A stretch of 51,463 bases of DNA from an uncultured Bacteroidota bacterium (GTDB taxonomy: Bacteria; Bacteroidota; Bacteroidia; Chitinophagales; LD1): contig CAIXGR010000014.1 in the NCBI GenBank assembly GCA_903919075.1, positions 1 through 51,463 on the forward strand. The letters are read 5' to 3'. Below the pieces are notes generated by a model. The model saw only the letters and a list, made by a program, of their open reading frames with translations. It did not search any database and was not told the DNA's origin. Position numbers and translations under genes: made by a program. Of this stretch, positions 8,431-17,630 are shown piece by piece. How positions within the stretch are numbered: position 1 is the stretch's first letter; the number at the start of each line of letters is the position of its first letter.

Positions 8431-9486
8431 ATGGACAAAAAACTATATATTACCATTACTTTTTGTGTAGTGATTTTTTTGCTTTGCCATGCACAGGCCC
8501 CCGAAGTTATTAACTATCAGGCTGTAATTCGTAATTCAGCCGGGCAGCCCCTTCCGGGAGGGCAGGCCGTAGGGCTTAGTTTTAATGTGCTCAATAATTC
8601 AGATACAGGTCAGATTGTTTATCAGGAAACAGCTACCGATACCACCAACGCTTTAGGCATTATAAACTATAAAATAGGCAGCCATGCAAGTTTAGGCGTA
8701 ATAAATTGGAGCAACGGAGCCAAATTTCTACAAGTAAAAGTAGATCCTGCCGGTGGTAGCAATTATGTAAATATGGGCACCTCACAACTTTTAAGTGTTC
8801 CTTATGCTCTTTTTGCCAACAACAGCGCCTCAGGCCCACGGGGGCCAACTGGTGCTACGGGTAATAATGGCATTCAAGGAGCCACAGGGGCAATAGGTAT
8901 CAAAGGCGCTACCGGTGCTACAGGCCCTATCGGCATTCAGGGCGTAACCGGTGCTATAGGTGTTACAGGAACTACTGGTGCTACAGGCGCCACCGGTGGT
9001 TTTACTGTAAACATAGGCGACTTATATGGTGGCGGTATTGTAGTATCTGTTTGGGACTCGCAAGGCGTGCAGCATGGTTTAATAGCTTCTTTAACTGATA
9101 TAAGCACCAATGCAACATGGAGCAATGTTCAAACCACACAAATTGGAACATCGGCTCAAAGCCCCAGCAATGGAAAGGCCAACACAGCCGCAATTATTGC
9201 ACAGCCCGGGCATACTTCCAGTGCGGCCCAATTATGTCGATCGTACAACGGTGGGGGTTATACCGATTGGTATTTGCCTGCACTTGCCGAGTTATACGAA
9301 TGCCACCGTGCCTGGGCTATTGTAAACCGAAATTTAGGTGATACTGACGGGTTTCTAACTGCCAACTACTGGAGTTCGAGCGAGGGAGATAGTCAGAATG
9401 CTCGTTGGATATTATTTAGCACAGGCCTTGGGGACTTTGGTAACAAGATCAATACTTTTGGGGTTAGAGCTGTTCGGAGATTTTAA
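8431..9486 (+). CDS. Secreted protein with collagen-like G-X-Y repeat and C-terminal Lcl/DUF1566-like domain
   Basis: A 351-residue exported protein. A signal peptide (1-22) leads into an N-terminal domain beginning [16 protein letters not shown] (about 27-130), a module often seen on Bacteroidota surface or tail-fibre-like proteins. Residues 135-191 form 19 uninterrupted Gly-X-Y triplets, many GAT or GPT, able to form a collagen triple helix and so implying a trimer. The C-terminal domain (about 195-351) has [29 protein letters not shown] and FGVRAVRRF, typical of DUF1566/Lcl C-terminal domains. There is no T9SS tail. A role in adhesion is inferred from the architecture. Confidence 0.8.
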   Translation: MDKKLYITITFCVVIFLLCHAQAPEVINYQAVIRNSAGQPLPGGQAVGLSFNVLNNSDTGQIVYQETATDTTNALGIINYKIGSHASLGVINWSNGAKFLQVKVDPAGGSNYVNMGTSQLLSVPYALFANNSASGPRGPTGATGNNGIQGATGAIGIKGATGATGPIGIQGVTGAIGVTGTTGATGATGGFTVNIGDLYGGGIVVSVWDSQGVQHGLIASLTDISTNATWSNVQTTQIGTSAQSPSNGKANTAAIIAQPGHTSSAAQLCRSYNGGGYTDWYLPALAELYECHRAWAIVNRNLGDTDGFLTANYWSSSEGDSQNARWILFSTGLGDFGNKINTFGVRAVRRF

Positions 9487-9506
9487 AAATCGGAAGCCCA
9501 CATTCT

Positions 9507-10304
9507 TCACATTAACTTATTACGACCTATAAATTTTGCAAACAAACCCGGTGCAAAACGATTTAGCATTACCGCTAATTTTTCTTTCGTACCAGCTATT
9601 ATAATTTCTTGTTTGTCGCTACTAATAGCCTCTAATATCTTACCGGCTACAAACTTTGGAGGGAGGCCATTAGTAATATTCGTGCTTTCTCTATTACTGG
9701 CAACCCCATCTTTATTCAACGAGCTTTTAGCGATATTGGTTTTTACAAACCCCGGGCATACCAGTAATACATTAATGCCTTCTCGAAAAACTTCTGCTCG
9801 CAGGGCATTATAAAAACCATGCAGTGCCTGTTTACTGGCAGCATACGCGCTTTGTTTTGGGGTATATATTTTACCCATTACGCTGCTTATTACTACAATC
9901 TGCCCTTGTTTGCGTGCCAGCATTTCGGGCAATACTGCTTTGGTTAAAGCCACGCCACCCATAAAATTAGTATCCATTATTTTTTTAATCACCCCCAAAC
10001 CGGTATCGCTAACTTTCGACCAATGGCCTAAACCCGCATTGTTAATCAAAACATCAATTTGCCCAAAATGTGTGATTGCCTTTTGTGTGTATTGTGCCAT
10101 CAATTCATATTCCGAAACATCCATCGGCAATATCAAAATATCGCTATCCGGCAGGTTGCAATTCTTCTTTACCCGTTCCAATTCATCAACTCTTCGTGCC
10201 GAAAGAATCAACTTTGCCTTTTGGGCCGCAAAGGCATAAGCCAGTGCTTCGCCTATTCCTGATGAGGCCCCCGTTATCCAAATTACTTTATTTTGGAAGT
10301 TCAT
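9507..10304 (-). CDS. Short-chain dehydrogenase/reductase (SDR)
   Basis: A 265-residue classical SDR with an N-terminal NAD(P)-binding TGASSGIG (11-18), the Asp-containing strand before the INNAG motif, an active-site Ser in VVISSVMG and the YAASK catalytic Tyr/Lys. The Arg pair after beta2 (SARRVDELER) favours NADPH. The C terminus is hydrophobic enough to resemble DltE/YqjQ-like SDRs with a membrane-proximal tail. Substrate unknown. The gene converges on 8431-9486 and stands alone. Confidence 0.9.
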   Translation of the reverse strand: MNFQNKVIWITGASSGIGEALAYAFAAQKAKLILSARRVDELERVKKNCNLPDSDILILPMDVSEYELMAQYTQKAITHFGQIDVLINNAGLGHWSKVSDTGLGVIKKIMDTNFMGGVALTKAVLPEMLARKQGQIVVISSVMGKIYTPKQSAYAASKQALHGFYNALRAEVFREGINVLLVCPGFVKTNIAKSSLNKDGVASNRESTNITNGLPPKFVAGKILEAISSDKQEIIIAGTKEKLAVMLNRFAPGLFAKFIGRNKLM

Positions 10305-10465
10305 TTTTACTTGATTTTACATAAAAGTAAACCTAAAAGGACAATCTTAAAGCTTTGATAACCAATTTTTGTTCAAATCAAGGGGGTTACACTTTTGAAA
10401 TTATACCACTGAAAATCAATAATTTATAAAAAAACAGTGTTACCCCCTGTTAGCCCCCTTATTGG

Positions 10466-10497
10466 TTTGGATTTTTACGCTTATTAAAGTATATTTG
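10466..10497 (+). promoter_or_regulatory. Promoter of the rpsF operon (TTTG-N20-TATATTTG)
   Basis: TTTG at 10466-10469 and TATATTTG at 10490-10497, exactly 20 bp apart, match the Bacteroidota housekeeping promoter. It is the best such match in the window. The predicted leader before rpsF is about 53 nt. Confidence 0.75.
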
Positions 10498-10501
10498 CCG
10501 C

Positions 10502-10522
10502 CCGCCTGTAAAAACACAGGGG
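10502..10522 (+). promoter_or_regulatory. Leader hairpin upstream of rpsF, candidate S6:S18 autoregulatory element
   Basis: The leader contains CCTGT (10505-10509) pairing with ACAGG (10516-10520) around a 6-nt loop, extended by CC/GG pairs past a bulged G at 10504 and preceded by a CCGCC-rich stretch. Many phyla carry an rpsF leader bound by the S6:S18 complex that presents CCG in a bulge. This hairpin is in the right place, but covariation was not tested. Confidence 0.35.
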
Positions 10523-10553
10523 ATATTTTTTAACCTAAACAAAGCAGAAAAAC

Positions 10554-10946
10554 ATGCTTACACAGTACGAAACAGTATTTATTCTCACTCCTGTGTTATC
10601 GGAAGATGACACCAAGAAGGCGATCAACAATTATGTTGAGCTCCTTAAGTCCTCGGGAGCAGAGATCGTTCACCAGGAAGCCTGGGGCCTTAAAAATCTT
10701 CGCTACCAAATCGGTAAAAAGAATACCGGTATTTATCACGTAGTAGAATACAGAGGCAACGGCAAAGTTGTTGATACTTTAGAAATCGCCTTCCGTCGCG
10801 ATGAGAACATCATCCGCTACTTAACGGTGAAACTTGACAAGTATGCACTAAAATACAATAACGACAAACGCGCGGGTATTGTAGGAAGAAACAAGAAAGT
10901 TAATAATAACGTTACCGAAAAAGCAAAGGAGGAAGTAGCATCATGA
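10554..10946 (+). CDS. rpsF: 30S ribosomal protein S6
   Basis: A 130-residue S6 that binds 16S rRNA in the platform as a heterodimer with S18. The N-terminal [24 protein letters not shown] and [10 protein letters not shown] strands are typical. The C-terminal extension is basic and then acidic ([17 protein letters not shown]), as is frequent in this phylum. Its stop overlaps the start of rpsR (ATGA), so S6 and S18 are translationally coupled. First gene of rpsF-rpsR-rplI. Confidence 0.97.
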   Translation: MLTQYETVFILTPVLSEDDTKKAINNYVELLKSSGAEIVHQEAWGLKNLRYQIGKKNTGIYHVVEYRGNGKVVDTLEIAFRRDENIIRYLTVKLDKYALKYNNDKRAGIVGRNKKVNNNVTEKAKEEVAS

Positions 10947-11212
10947 AACCATCAAACGACCAAATAAAATACTTAACAGCCACCAAGATTGGCTTAATTA
11001 GAAAAAAATACTGCCGTTTTAAAAAGAACGGTATCAAATACATCGATTATAAAGATCCTGACTACTTGTTGAAATTCATCAACGAACAAGGTAAAATGCT
11101 TCCGCGCAGATTATCGGGCAACTCGCTTAAATACCAGCGTAAAATTAGCCAGGCAATTAAGCGTGCACGCCACATTGCTATTTTACCTTATGTAGCCGAT
11201 CTTTTAAAATAG
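10943..11212 (+). CDS. rpsR: 30S ribosomal protein S18
   Basis: An 89-residue S18. Characteristic blocks are [17 protein letters not shown], the loop ending in [15 protein letters not shown] and the C-terminal [13 protein letters not shown]. There is no CxxC zinc-ribbon pair, only one Cys, so this is a zinc-free form. Translation probably depends on rpsF because of the 4-nt overlap. The 54-bp gap to rplI shows no terminator. Confidence 0.97.
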   Translation: MKPSNDQIKYLTATKIGLIRKKYCRFKKNGIKYIDYKDPDYLLKFINEQGKMLPRRLSGNSLKYQRKISQAIKRARHIAILPYVADLLK

Positions 11213-11266
11213 ATTGCGCTTTAAACAGATTTGAAAAAAATTTAAAGACACAGAAAAGCTTAAACA

Positions 11267-11716
11267 ATGGAACTGATTCTTATAAAAGATGTAGAAAAAC
11301 TGGGCTACGCCGACGACTTAGTTAACGTGCGCCCCGGTTACGGATTAAATTTCCTGTTACCACAGGGATATGCTGTTGTAAAAAACGATAGCAGCTTAGC
11401 TCAACGTGCAGGCAGAATTAAATCGCGCGAAAAAAAGGAAGCGAAATTGCTTGAACAGTTTAATGAAATATCAAGCCGCTTACAAAGCTCAACAGTTAAA
11501 ATTGGCGCTAAAGTAGGCACTACCGGAAAAATTTTCGGCAGCGTATCTCCTTACCATATTGCCGAGGCTATCAAAAACCAATTACAGGTTGAAGTTGACC
11601 GTAGAAAAATTAAAATAGTGGAAGGCGAAGTAAAACAACTAGGCAACTATACAGCCGAAATTGGTTTAGGTGCCAGCCATAAGGTTAACGTTACTTTTGA
11701 AGTAGTTGCCGAATAA
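11267..11716 (+). CDS. rplI: 50S ribosomal protein L9
   Basis: A 149-residue L9. The N-terminal domain has ELILIKDVEKLGYADDLVNVRPGYGLNFL-type sequence, followed by the long connecting helix (about 41-75, rich in Lys, Arg and Glu) and the C-terminal rRNA-binding domain with GKIFGSVSP and the KIKIVEGEVKQLG strand. The length is standard. It ends the S6 operon, and a strong intrinsic terminator follows 30 bp later. Confidence 0.97.
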   Translation: MELILIKDVEKLGYADDLVNVRPGYGLNFLLPQGYAVVKNDSSLAQRAGRIKSREKKEAKLLEQFNEISSRLQSSTVKIGAKVGTTGKIFGSVSPYHIAEAIKNQLQVEVDRRKIKIVEGEVKQLGNYTAEIGLGASHKVNVTFEVVAE

Positions 11717-11745
11717 ATTATTTTTCTAAAAATATACCAATCCTG

Positions 11746-11776
11746 AAACCCTGTCGTTATTGACAGGGTTTTTATT
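11746..11776 (+). terminator. Intrinsic terminator of the rpsF-rpsR-rplI operon
   Basis: A perfect 10-bp stem (AAACCCTGTC / GACAGGGTTT) with a 6-nt loop is followed by TTTATTTTTA. It sits 30 bp after the rplI stop. Confidence 0.9.
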
Positions 11777-11785
11777 TTTACATAA

Positions 11786-12388
11786 GTGAAGTCAATATCA
11801 ATTAAAAATTCAGCTCATATTTCTTGCTTACTGAATACACTCAGCGTTTTCAATAAACAGTTGGTTTTACTATTGCTACTGTTTATTTCCTACTCTGCGT
11901 TTCCCCAACTCAACTTCGATTATACAGCGGGTAAATTCATGATAAAAGGGCAGGTTGTAGATATTGAAACTAAAAAGCCGGTGCCAATGACCAATGTTTT
12001 AATAGTTAACTCGGGCAGAGGAATAACTTCCGATAATGATGGGCGCTTTACCATGTATGTTTCACTAAAAGATACTTTGCGGTTTTCATCTACCGGTTAT
12101 CTCAGTAAAATAATTCATATGCATGATGTTGATTCAACCAGGTATTACACCATGGTAATCGAGATTATTCACGATTTTATAAAACTGAAGGAAATAACTA
12201 TATATCCTTTTAAAGATATTGAGGAGTTTAAAAAGGCATTTGTTGATAAAAAAGGAATAAAGTTTACGGGTATTGCACCGCCTAAGTATAGCAACAAAAC
12301 TGTAATGCCAAATTTCAGCAATCCACTTTCGTTGCTTTACGAACGCGTAAAAAGACGTAGTGTGGCTGACCCTAATTTTAAGCCGTAA
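11786..12388 (+). CDS. Exported protein with a carboxypeptidase-regulatory-like (CarboxypepD_reg) domain
   Basis: A 200-residue protein beginning with GTG at the edge of the preceding terminator. The N-terminal hydrophobic stretch (about 25-40, ending SAFPQ) is a signal peptide. Residues about 52-110 form a beta-sandwich of the CarboxypepD_reg family (IKGQVVDIETKKPVPMTNVLI, GRGITSDNDGRF, DTLRFSSTGY), as found at the N termini of SusC-like receptors, but here it stands alone. The C-terminal part is basic and ends without a sorting tail. Probably periplasmic; role unknown. The start lies so close to the terminator that its promoter must overlap it or lie within it. Confidence 0.75.
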   Translation: MKSISIKNSAHISCLLNTLSVFNKQLVLLLLLFISYSAFPQLNFDYTAGKFMIKGQVVDIETKKPVPMTNVLIVNSGRGITSDNDGRFTMYVSLKDTLRFSSTGYLSKIIHMHDVDSTRYYTMVIEIIHDFIKLKEITIYPFKDIEEFKKAFVDKKGIKFTGIAPPKYSNKTVMPNFSNPLSLLYERVKRRSVADPNFKP

Positions 12389-12396
12389 GTGAATAA

Positions 12397-13632
12397 CTAT
12401 TCATGCCTCAAAGCCTCAACCGGATTAAGGCTGGCCGCTTTAATTGCCGGATAAATACCAGCAGCAAGGCCAACAACAAACGTAAACAGCCAACCGCCAA
12501 GCACCCATACATAAGGGAAAATAAAACCTGTTTTAAGGAATAAGCCAACCATATTACCTATTGCAATACCCAAAATAATTCCCATAACACCACCTATTTG
12601 GCAAATAACAATAGCCTCAATAAGAAACTGAAGCCTGATAGCTTTTTTAGTAGCACCTAAAGCTTTACTCACTCCTATTTCGCGCGTGCGTTCATTAACG
12701 CTTACCAGCATAATATTCATTAAGCCTATACCGGCACCAATTAAAGTTAGAATACCAATTACAACAGTTGCAATTTTTACATATTTCAATTGGTCCAGTA
12801 TTTGGTCGGCTAGGCGTTCGCTTTTGCCTAAATCAAAATCGTTCTCATCATTAAGGCGCAAGTGTCTTATGCTGCGTAATACACCTGTGGCTTCATCAAT
12901 GGCAAGGTCTACATCTTTCGGGTCGGCCACCATTATATTTAAAGAATAAGAAATATTATCCGATGGAAAACTCCACCTTGCATTCTCCAGCGGAATCATT
13001 ACCTGATTATCGTTTGCTATTTGGCTGGCACCTTTTGAAGCAAGGATGCCGGTAATTTTAAATTTCTTATTTCCTATGCTTATTAGTCTACCCAAGACTG
13101 TATCATAGGGCTCAAAAAGTTTTGCTATCACGTCCTTCCCTACTAATATAACATCGCTACCGTTTTCAATTTCTGTTTTCGAAAAATTTCTTCCCTCTTC
13201 CAAATTTTGCCCGGCTACTTTCAGGTAATCTTCATCAATGCCGAACATCTTTACATTCGGGTTCGTTTTTTTCGATTGGTATTTTACTATTGCATTTTCA
13301 TCGGCCACATTAGCTATAGAGACTACCGAAGGGAAAAGAAAATTTTCTTTAAACTGTTTAGCCTGTTGCATGGTAATAACCGGATTCTGCGATTTCTTGT
13401 GCCTGTGCGGGCCACCTTCGCGCCGCACTTGGTTTTGGTTTTTAATAGTAAATGTATTCGAACCCATTTCGGTAAAGCTGCTAAGCATTTTTGTTTTAAT
13501 ACCCTCAGTTGCAGTTAATATGCCTATCAACGCTGTAATACCGAACGTGATAATTAAAAGCGTAAGAATGGTGCGTAAGATATTAGCCCTGATAGCCCGA
13601 AGTGCAAGTCTTATATTTTCAGTCAGATTCAT
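12397..13632 (-). CDS. MacB/FtsX-type ABC transporter permease
   Basis: A 411-residue permease beginning MNLTENIRLALRAIRAN. This start fits the family; a longer reading adds an atypical 15-residue leader. One N-terminal TM helix (about 20-42) is followed by a large periplasmic MacB-PCD domain (about 45-270) and three C-terminal TM helices with the FtsX-domain features VNERTREIGVSKALGATKK and PAIKAASLNPVEALRHE. Such permeases with MacB ATPases move lipoproteins, peptides or antibiotics, or act in mechanotransmission. No ATPase gene is adjacent, so it must pair with one encoded elsewhere. Confidence 0.92.
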   Translation of the reverse strand: MNLTENIRLALRAIRANILRTILTLLIITFGITALIGILTATEGIKTKMLSSFTEMGSNTFTIKNQNQVRREGGPHRHKKSQNPVITMQQAKQFKENFLFPSVVSIANVADENAIVKYQSKKTNPNVKMFGIDEDYLKVAGQNLEEGRNFSKTEIENGSDVILVGKDVIAKLFEPYDTVLGRLISIGNKKFKITGILASKGASQIANDNQVMIPLENARWSFPSDNISYSLNIMVADPKDVDLAIDEATGVLRSIRHLRLNDENDFDLGKSERLADQILDQLKYVKIATVVIGILTLIGAGIGLMNIMLVSVNERTREIGVSKALGATKKAIRLQFLIEAIVICQIGGVMGIILGIAIGNMVGLFLKTGFIFPYVWVLGGWLFTFVVGLAAGIYPAIKAASLNPVEALRHE

Positions 13633-13692
13633 GAGCTTGATTAGAAGTGTGAAGTTAAAAAAGAACGGTACAGCCAAGAGGTTTTCCTTATT

Positions 13693-13708
13693 TAGCGAAA
13701 TTTCGCTA
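13693..13708. promoter_or_regulatory. Perfect 16-bp palindrome between the MacB-like permease and aconitase genes
   Basis: TAGCGAAATTTCGCTA is a perfect inverted repeat with no loop, centred almost exactly between the two divergent start codons (about 68 and 66 bp away). It ends 28 bp before the proposed aconitase -7 element, a position suited to a dimeric activator. It could equally regulate the permease. Confidence 0.55.
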
Positions 13709-13736
13709 GCTTATTTTTCGTTAAATTAAAACATAC

Positions 13737-13744
13737 TACATTTG
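13737..13744 (+). promoter_or_regulatory. -7 element (TACATTTG) of the aconitase gene
   Basis: A TAnnTTTG match 22 bp before the aconitase start codon. No good TTTG box lies 19-21 bp upstream, which would fit an activator-dependent promoter using the palindrome at 13693-13708. Confidence 0.5.
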
Positions 13745-13766
13745 GGTCGAATAAAAATATAATACC

Positions 13767-16034
13767 ATGGCATTTGATATAGAAATGATTAAGAAGGTTT
13801 ACACAGATTTGCCTTCAAAAATTGCAGCAGCAAGAAAACTACTGAACAAACCGCTTACCCTTACCGAAAAAATACTGTATTCGCACCTATTTCATGAACA
13901 AAAGCCCGATAATTTTCAGCGCGGAAAATCATATGTTGATTTTGCGCCAGACCGTGTAGCTATGCAGGATGCTACAGCTCAAATGGCGCTTCTTCAATTT
14001 ATGCAGGCAGGCAGGCCAACTGTTGCGGTGCCTTCAACCGTGCATTGCGACCACCTTATTATAGCACAAAACGGTGCAACAGAAGATTTGAAACAAGCGA
14101 AAGTAACTAACCGCGAGGTTTATGATTTCCTTGCTTCGGTAAGCGATAAATATGGCATCGGCTTTTGGAAAGCCGGTGCTGGAATTATTCACCAGGTAGT
14201 GCTTGAAAACTATGCATTCCCCGGTGGCTTAATGATAGGTACCGATTCGCATACTGTAAATGCCGGTGGCTTGGGTATGGTTGCTATTGGCGTAGGTGGT
14301 GCCGATGCCTGCGATGTAATGGCAGGTTTAGCCTGGGAATTGAAATTCCCGAAACTGATTGGAGTAAAACTAACCGGTAAATTATCAGGCTGGACAGCTT
14401 CAAAAGATATTATATTAAAAGTAGCCGGTATACTTACTGTAAAAGGTGGTACCGGTGCTATTTTAGAATACTTCGGACCTGGTGCTGATTCGCTTTCATG
14501 CACCGGTAAAGGCACTATCTGTAATATGGGTGCCGAAATTGGCGCTACTACTTCCATTTTTGGTTACGATACTAAAATGGAGCAATACCTTCGCGGCACT
14601 TCGCGTGCTGATGTGGCTGATGCTGCTAATGCAGTTGCCGAACATTTAAAAGGCGACAGCGAAGTTTATGCTAACCCCGAAAAATATTTCGATCAGGTTA
14701 TTGAAATTAATTTGGATGAATTAGAACCGCATATCAACGGGCCCTTTACTCCTGATTTGGCATGGCCATTATCAAAATTTGCAGCAGCAGTAAAAGAAAA
14801 CAACTGGCCCGCCGAGCTTGAGGTAGGTCTTATAGGCTCTTGCACCAACTCATCTTACGAAGATATTACCCGTTCAGCTTCGGTAGCTAAACAGGCAGTT
14901 GATAAAGACTTAAAAGCAAAATCGGAATTTACAGTTACACCGGGTAGCGAAATGGTTCGCTTTACAGTTGACCGCGATGGCTACTTAGGCATATTCGAAA
15001 AAATGGGCGGTGTGGTTCTTGCCAATGCTTGTGGCCCTTGCATAGGCCAATGGGCACGCCATACTAACGACCCGAATAAGAAAAACTCTATTATCACTTC
15101 GTTCAACCGCAACTTTGCCAAGCGTAATGATGGCAACCCTAATACACATGCTTTCGTTGCATCGCCAGAAATTGTTACGGCACTGGCAATTGCCGGTAGT
15201 TTGAATTTTAACCCTATGACTGATTACCTGACCAACACAAAAGGCGAAAAGGTAAAGTTAGATGAACCCAAAGGCATGGAACTTCCTCCAAGAGGATTTT
15301 CAGTAGAAGATGCCGGTTACCAGGCCCCTGCAAAAGACGGTAGCAAAGTTGAAGTAAAAGTAAATCCTGAATCAACAAGGCTACAATTATTAGCTCCTTT
15401 CGCAGCATGGGAAGGAACAGACCTTAAAGGATTAAAACTGCTTATTAAAGCAAAAGGCAAATGCACCACCGACCATATTTCTATGGCTGGCCCTTGGTTA
15501 AAATATCGCGGGCACTTAGATAACATTTCAAACAATATGCTAATTGGTGCGCAAAATTTCTTCAATGAAAAAACCAATTCGGTAAAAAATCAATTAACCG
15601 GTGAGTATGGCGAGGTACCTGCAGTACAACGCGCATATAAAGCAGCCGGTATAGGCTCAATAGTAGTGGGCGATGAAAACTACGGCGAAGGCTCAAGCCG
15701 CGAACACGCAGCTATGGAACCGCGTTTTCTTGGTGTTCGAGCTATCTTGGTTAAATCGTTTGCCCGTATACACGAGACAAACCTAAAAAAGCAAGGCATG
15801 CTTGCCCTCACTTTTGTAAACAAAGAAGATTACAATAAAATATTGGAAGACGATGTAATTGAAATATTAGGACTTACTACTTTTGCCCCGGGCAAGAACC
15901 TTACCATACAGCTTAACCATAAACAAGGCGGAAGCGAAACATTTGAAGTAGCGCATACCTACAATGAACAACAAATTGAATGGTTTAAAGCCGGCGGTGC
16001 CTTAAATATTATTAGAAGGCAGGTAAAAGCCTAA
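13767..16034 (+). CDS. acn: Aconitate hydratase, mitochondrial type
   Basis: A 755-residue [4Fe-4S] enzyme that interconverts citrate and isocitrate in the TCA cycle. Cluster ligands are readable as the Cys in GSCTNS and both Cys of ACGPCIG. Substrate-binding landmarks are [39 protein letters not shown] and the swivel-domain [15 protein letters not shown]. The length and these blocks match the mitochondrial-type aconitase common in Bacteroidota rather than the longer AcnA/IRP or AcnB types. A TACATTTG element and a palindrome precede it. Confidence 0.97.
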   Translation: MAFDIEMIKKVYTDLPSKIAAARKLLNKPLTLTEKILYSHLFHEQKPDNFQRGKSYVDFAPDRVAMQDATAQMALLQFMQAGRPTVAVPSTVHCDHLIIAQNGATEDLKQAKVTNREVYDFLASVSDKYGIGFWKAGAGIIHQVVLENYAFPGGLMIGTDSHTVNAGGLGMVAIGVGGADACDVMAGLAWELKFPKLIGVKLTGKLSGWTASKDIILKVAGILTVKGGTGAILEYFGPGADSLSCTGKGTICNMGAEIGATTSIFGYDTKMEQYLRGTSRADVADAANAVAEHLKGDSEVYANPEKYFDQVIEINLDELEPHINGPFTPDLAWPLSKFAAAVKENNWPAELEVGLIGSCTNSSYEDITRSASVAKQAVDKDLKAKSEFTVTPGSEMVRFTVDRDGYLGIFEKMGGVVLANACGPCIGQWARHTNDPNKKNSIITSFNRNFAKRNDGNPNTHAFVASPEIVTALAIAGSLNFNPMTDYLTNTKGEKVKLDEPKGMELPPRGFSVEDAGYQAPAKDGSKVEVKVNPESTRLQLLAPFAAWEGTDLKGLKLLIKAKGKCTTDHISMAGPWLKYRGHLDNISNNMLIGAQNFFNEKTNSVKNQLTGEYGEVPAVQRAYKAAGIGSIVVGDENYGEGSSREHAAMEPRFLGVRAILVKSFARIHETNLKKQGMLALTFVNKEDYNKILEDDVIEILGLTTFAPGKNLTIQLNHKQGGSETFEVAHTYNEQQIEWFKAGGALNIIRRQVKA

Positions 16035-16078
16035 TGGCTAATACCTTGATTGGTAATTGTGGTATAATGTTATGAGTA

Positions 16079-16477
16079 TTAGGCAAAAACACGCTCATAT
16101 CCCGAAACACAAGCTATTACCTTTTCCACGTCAGCTTGCAATTTATCATAGCCATTTCTGTTGCTTTTTGCCCTTACAGGCATAATTTGCAAGCCGTGTA
16201 TCTTGTCTATTTCAATAGTTTCCCAGTGGTCGTTATTGTCGTACTCTTGAATTGGGAAATTTCGATAGCATTTTAAAATGCAGTTGTTGGTTCCTTTCTG
16301 CAAGCCTAATACAAATGGTTCAACCACCTGCCTTTCATTATTAGCGTTGCGAAAAACGATTGCTGAATGCCTGTCTATTGCCTTGGCAATTATGTATATG
16401 GCTTTTCCTAGAATTTCTTCTTGTTGTTGCATGGGTGTCGAGGTTGGGTATACAAGTATAACCAAATTTTTACACAT
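16079..16477 (-). CDS. Conserved hypothetical protein, possible WYL-like module
   Basis: A 132-residue soluble protein starting MCKNLV; a second Met at residue 16 (MQQQEEILG) is an equally plausible start. The stretch from IVFRNANNERQVVEPFVLGLQ to ILKCYRNF, WETIEIDKIHGLQIM loosely follows a WYL-type beta barrel (small ligand-binding domain of transcriptional regulators): basic strand, VEP, then RxF-like and DKI-x-L. No DNA-binding domain is present. It converges on the aconitase gene with a 44-bp gap. The family call is tentative. Confidence 0.55.
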   Translation of the reverse strand: MCKNLVILVYPTSTPMQQQEEILGKAIYIIAKAIDRHSAIVFRNANNERQVVEPFVLGLQKGTNNCILKCYRNFPIQEYDNNDHWETIEIDKIHGLQIMPVRAKSNRNGYDKLQADVEKVIACVSGYERVFA

Positions 16478-16618
16478 CTAAAAAAAATTAACTATTTCGA
16501 AATTGTTAATTCGTAACTGCTTAAATCACGAATAACCCTTATTTGGCAATCGTTTTAGTAGCTATTTAACAAAATAGAGAGATTATGTTTTTTTTAACTA
16601 TTCAGTAGCAAACTATTA

Positions 16619-17515
16619 TCAGTAAACTTTTACTGCATCACCTTTAACTTCTAAGCTATAGTCTTTCCCAAAAACAAGCGCTCGGTTATCGCTAATATGC
16701 CCTGCCGGAAATCCGAAACAAATCGGGTAATTAAATTCGGCAACATGTTCTGCAATTATTTCATAAGCATTTTTCCCGAAGGGAATAGCATTGTCTTTCA
16801 TCTCCGTAAAACTGCCCACAATCAATCCGGCAAGTTCACTCAATTTTCCTGAGCGTTTCAAGTTCATCATCATCCGGTCAATATGGTATAAGTATTCGTC
16901 AATATCCTCAAGAAAAAGAATTTTGCCCTTTGTATCCATTCCCGAATGGGTGCCGGTAATACTATATATTATAGACAAGTTGCCGCCAGTTAAAGGCCCG
17001 GTGGCTTTACCGGTTCTGTTTAATGCATGTGGGACTACAATAAATTCATTTCCCCCCCCAAATAATTCTTTCCGTAACGATTCAATAGCCTCCGGTGTGC
17101 TTTTCGGAAATTGCACCGGCATGATTGAATGAATAACCTGCAGGCCTATATTATTTGTAATATGAGTTTGTAAAAAAGTTACATCGCTAAAGCCAGCCAG
17201 CCATTTAGGATTCTTTTTAAAAGCGTTATAGTTTATATCTTCCATCATGCGCACCGTTCCGTATCCGCCTCTGGCACAAATAATAGCCTTAATAGCCGGG
17301 TTATCTAACGCGATTTGAAAATCGTCAAGTCTTTCTTTATCGCTTCCTGCATATTGATGCTCTGCCTTACCAATGGTATTACCTACCACCACATTCAAAC
17401 CCCACGATTCAAATGCACTTATTGCGGGGGCAATCTCTTCTCTAGTAATTTTACGAGCGGTGCTTAGTATATAAACACTATCTCCTTTTTTAAGTGCAGG
17501 CGGTTGTATGAACAT
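16619..17515 (-). CDS. ldcA: LD-carboxypeptidase (peptidase S66, MccF-like)
   Basis: A 298-residue cytoplasmic serine peptidase that trims the terminal D-Ala from murein tetrapeptides (L,D cleavage) during peptidoglycan recycling; some relatives inactivate microcin C. S66 blocks are seen: GDSVYILSTAR at the N terminus, CARGGYGTVRMMEDI, WLAGFSDVTFL with the nucleophile Ser, the middle-domain GNLSIIYSITGT, LFLEDIDEYLYHIDRM with the catalytic Glu and FPAGHISDN with the catalytic His. Divergent from metG. Confidence 0.93.
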   Translation of the reverse strand: MFIQPPALKKGDSVYILSTARKITREEIAPAISAFESWGLNVVVGNTIGKAEHQYAGSDKERLDDFQIALDNPAIKAIICARGGYGTVRMMEDINYNAFKKNPKWLAGFSDVTFLQTHITNNIGLQVIHSIMPVQFPKSTPEAIESLRKELFGGGNEFIVVPHALNRTGKATGPLTGGNLSIIYSITGTHSGMDTKGKILFLEDIDEYLYHIDRMMMNLKRSGKLSELAGLIVGSFTEMKDNAIPFGKNAYEIIAEHVAEFNYPICFGFPAGHISDNRALVFGKDYSLEVKGDAVKVY

Positions 17516-17615
17516 AGGGCTAAAATAGTAGCTGATAATTAAAGAAGCTATTTAGGAGGTGAAATATTTTTATAATTCAACCCTCCGCTCTGGAAAATGG
17601 ATTGGTTTACATGAT

Positions 17616-17623
17616 TATATTTG
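17616..17623 (+). promoter_or_regulatory. -7 element (TATATTTG) directly before metG
   Basis: A full TAnnTTTG match ending 7 bp before the metG ATG at 17631. If used, transcription would start 3-5 nt before the start codon, giving a nearly leaderless mRNA. No clear TTTG box lies upstream. Confidence 0.5.
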
Positions 17624-17630
17624 TCATTCT

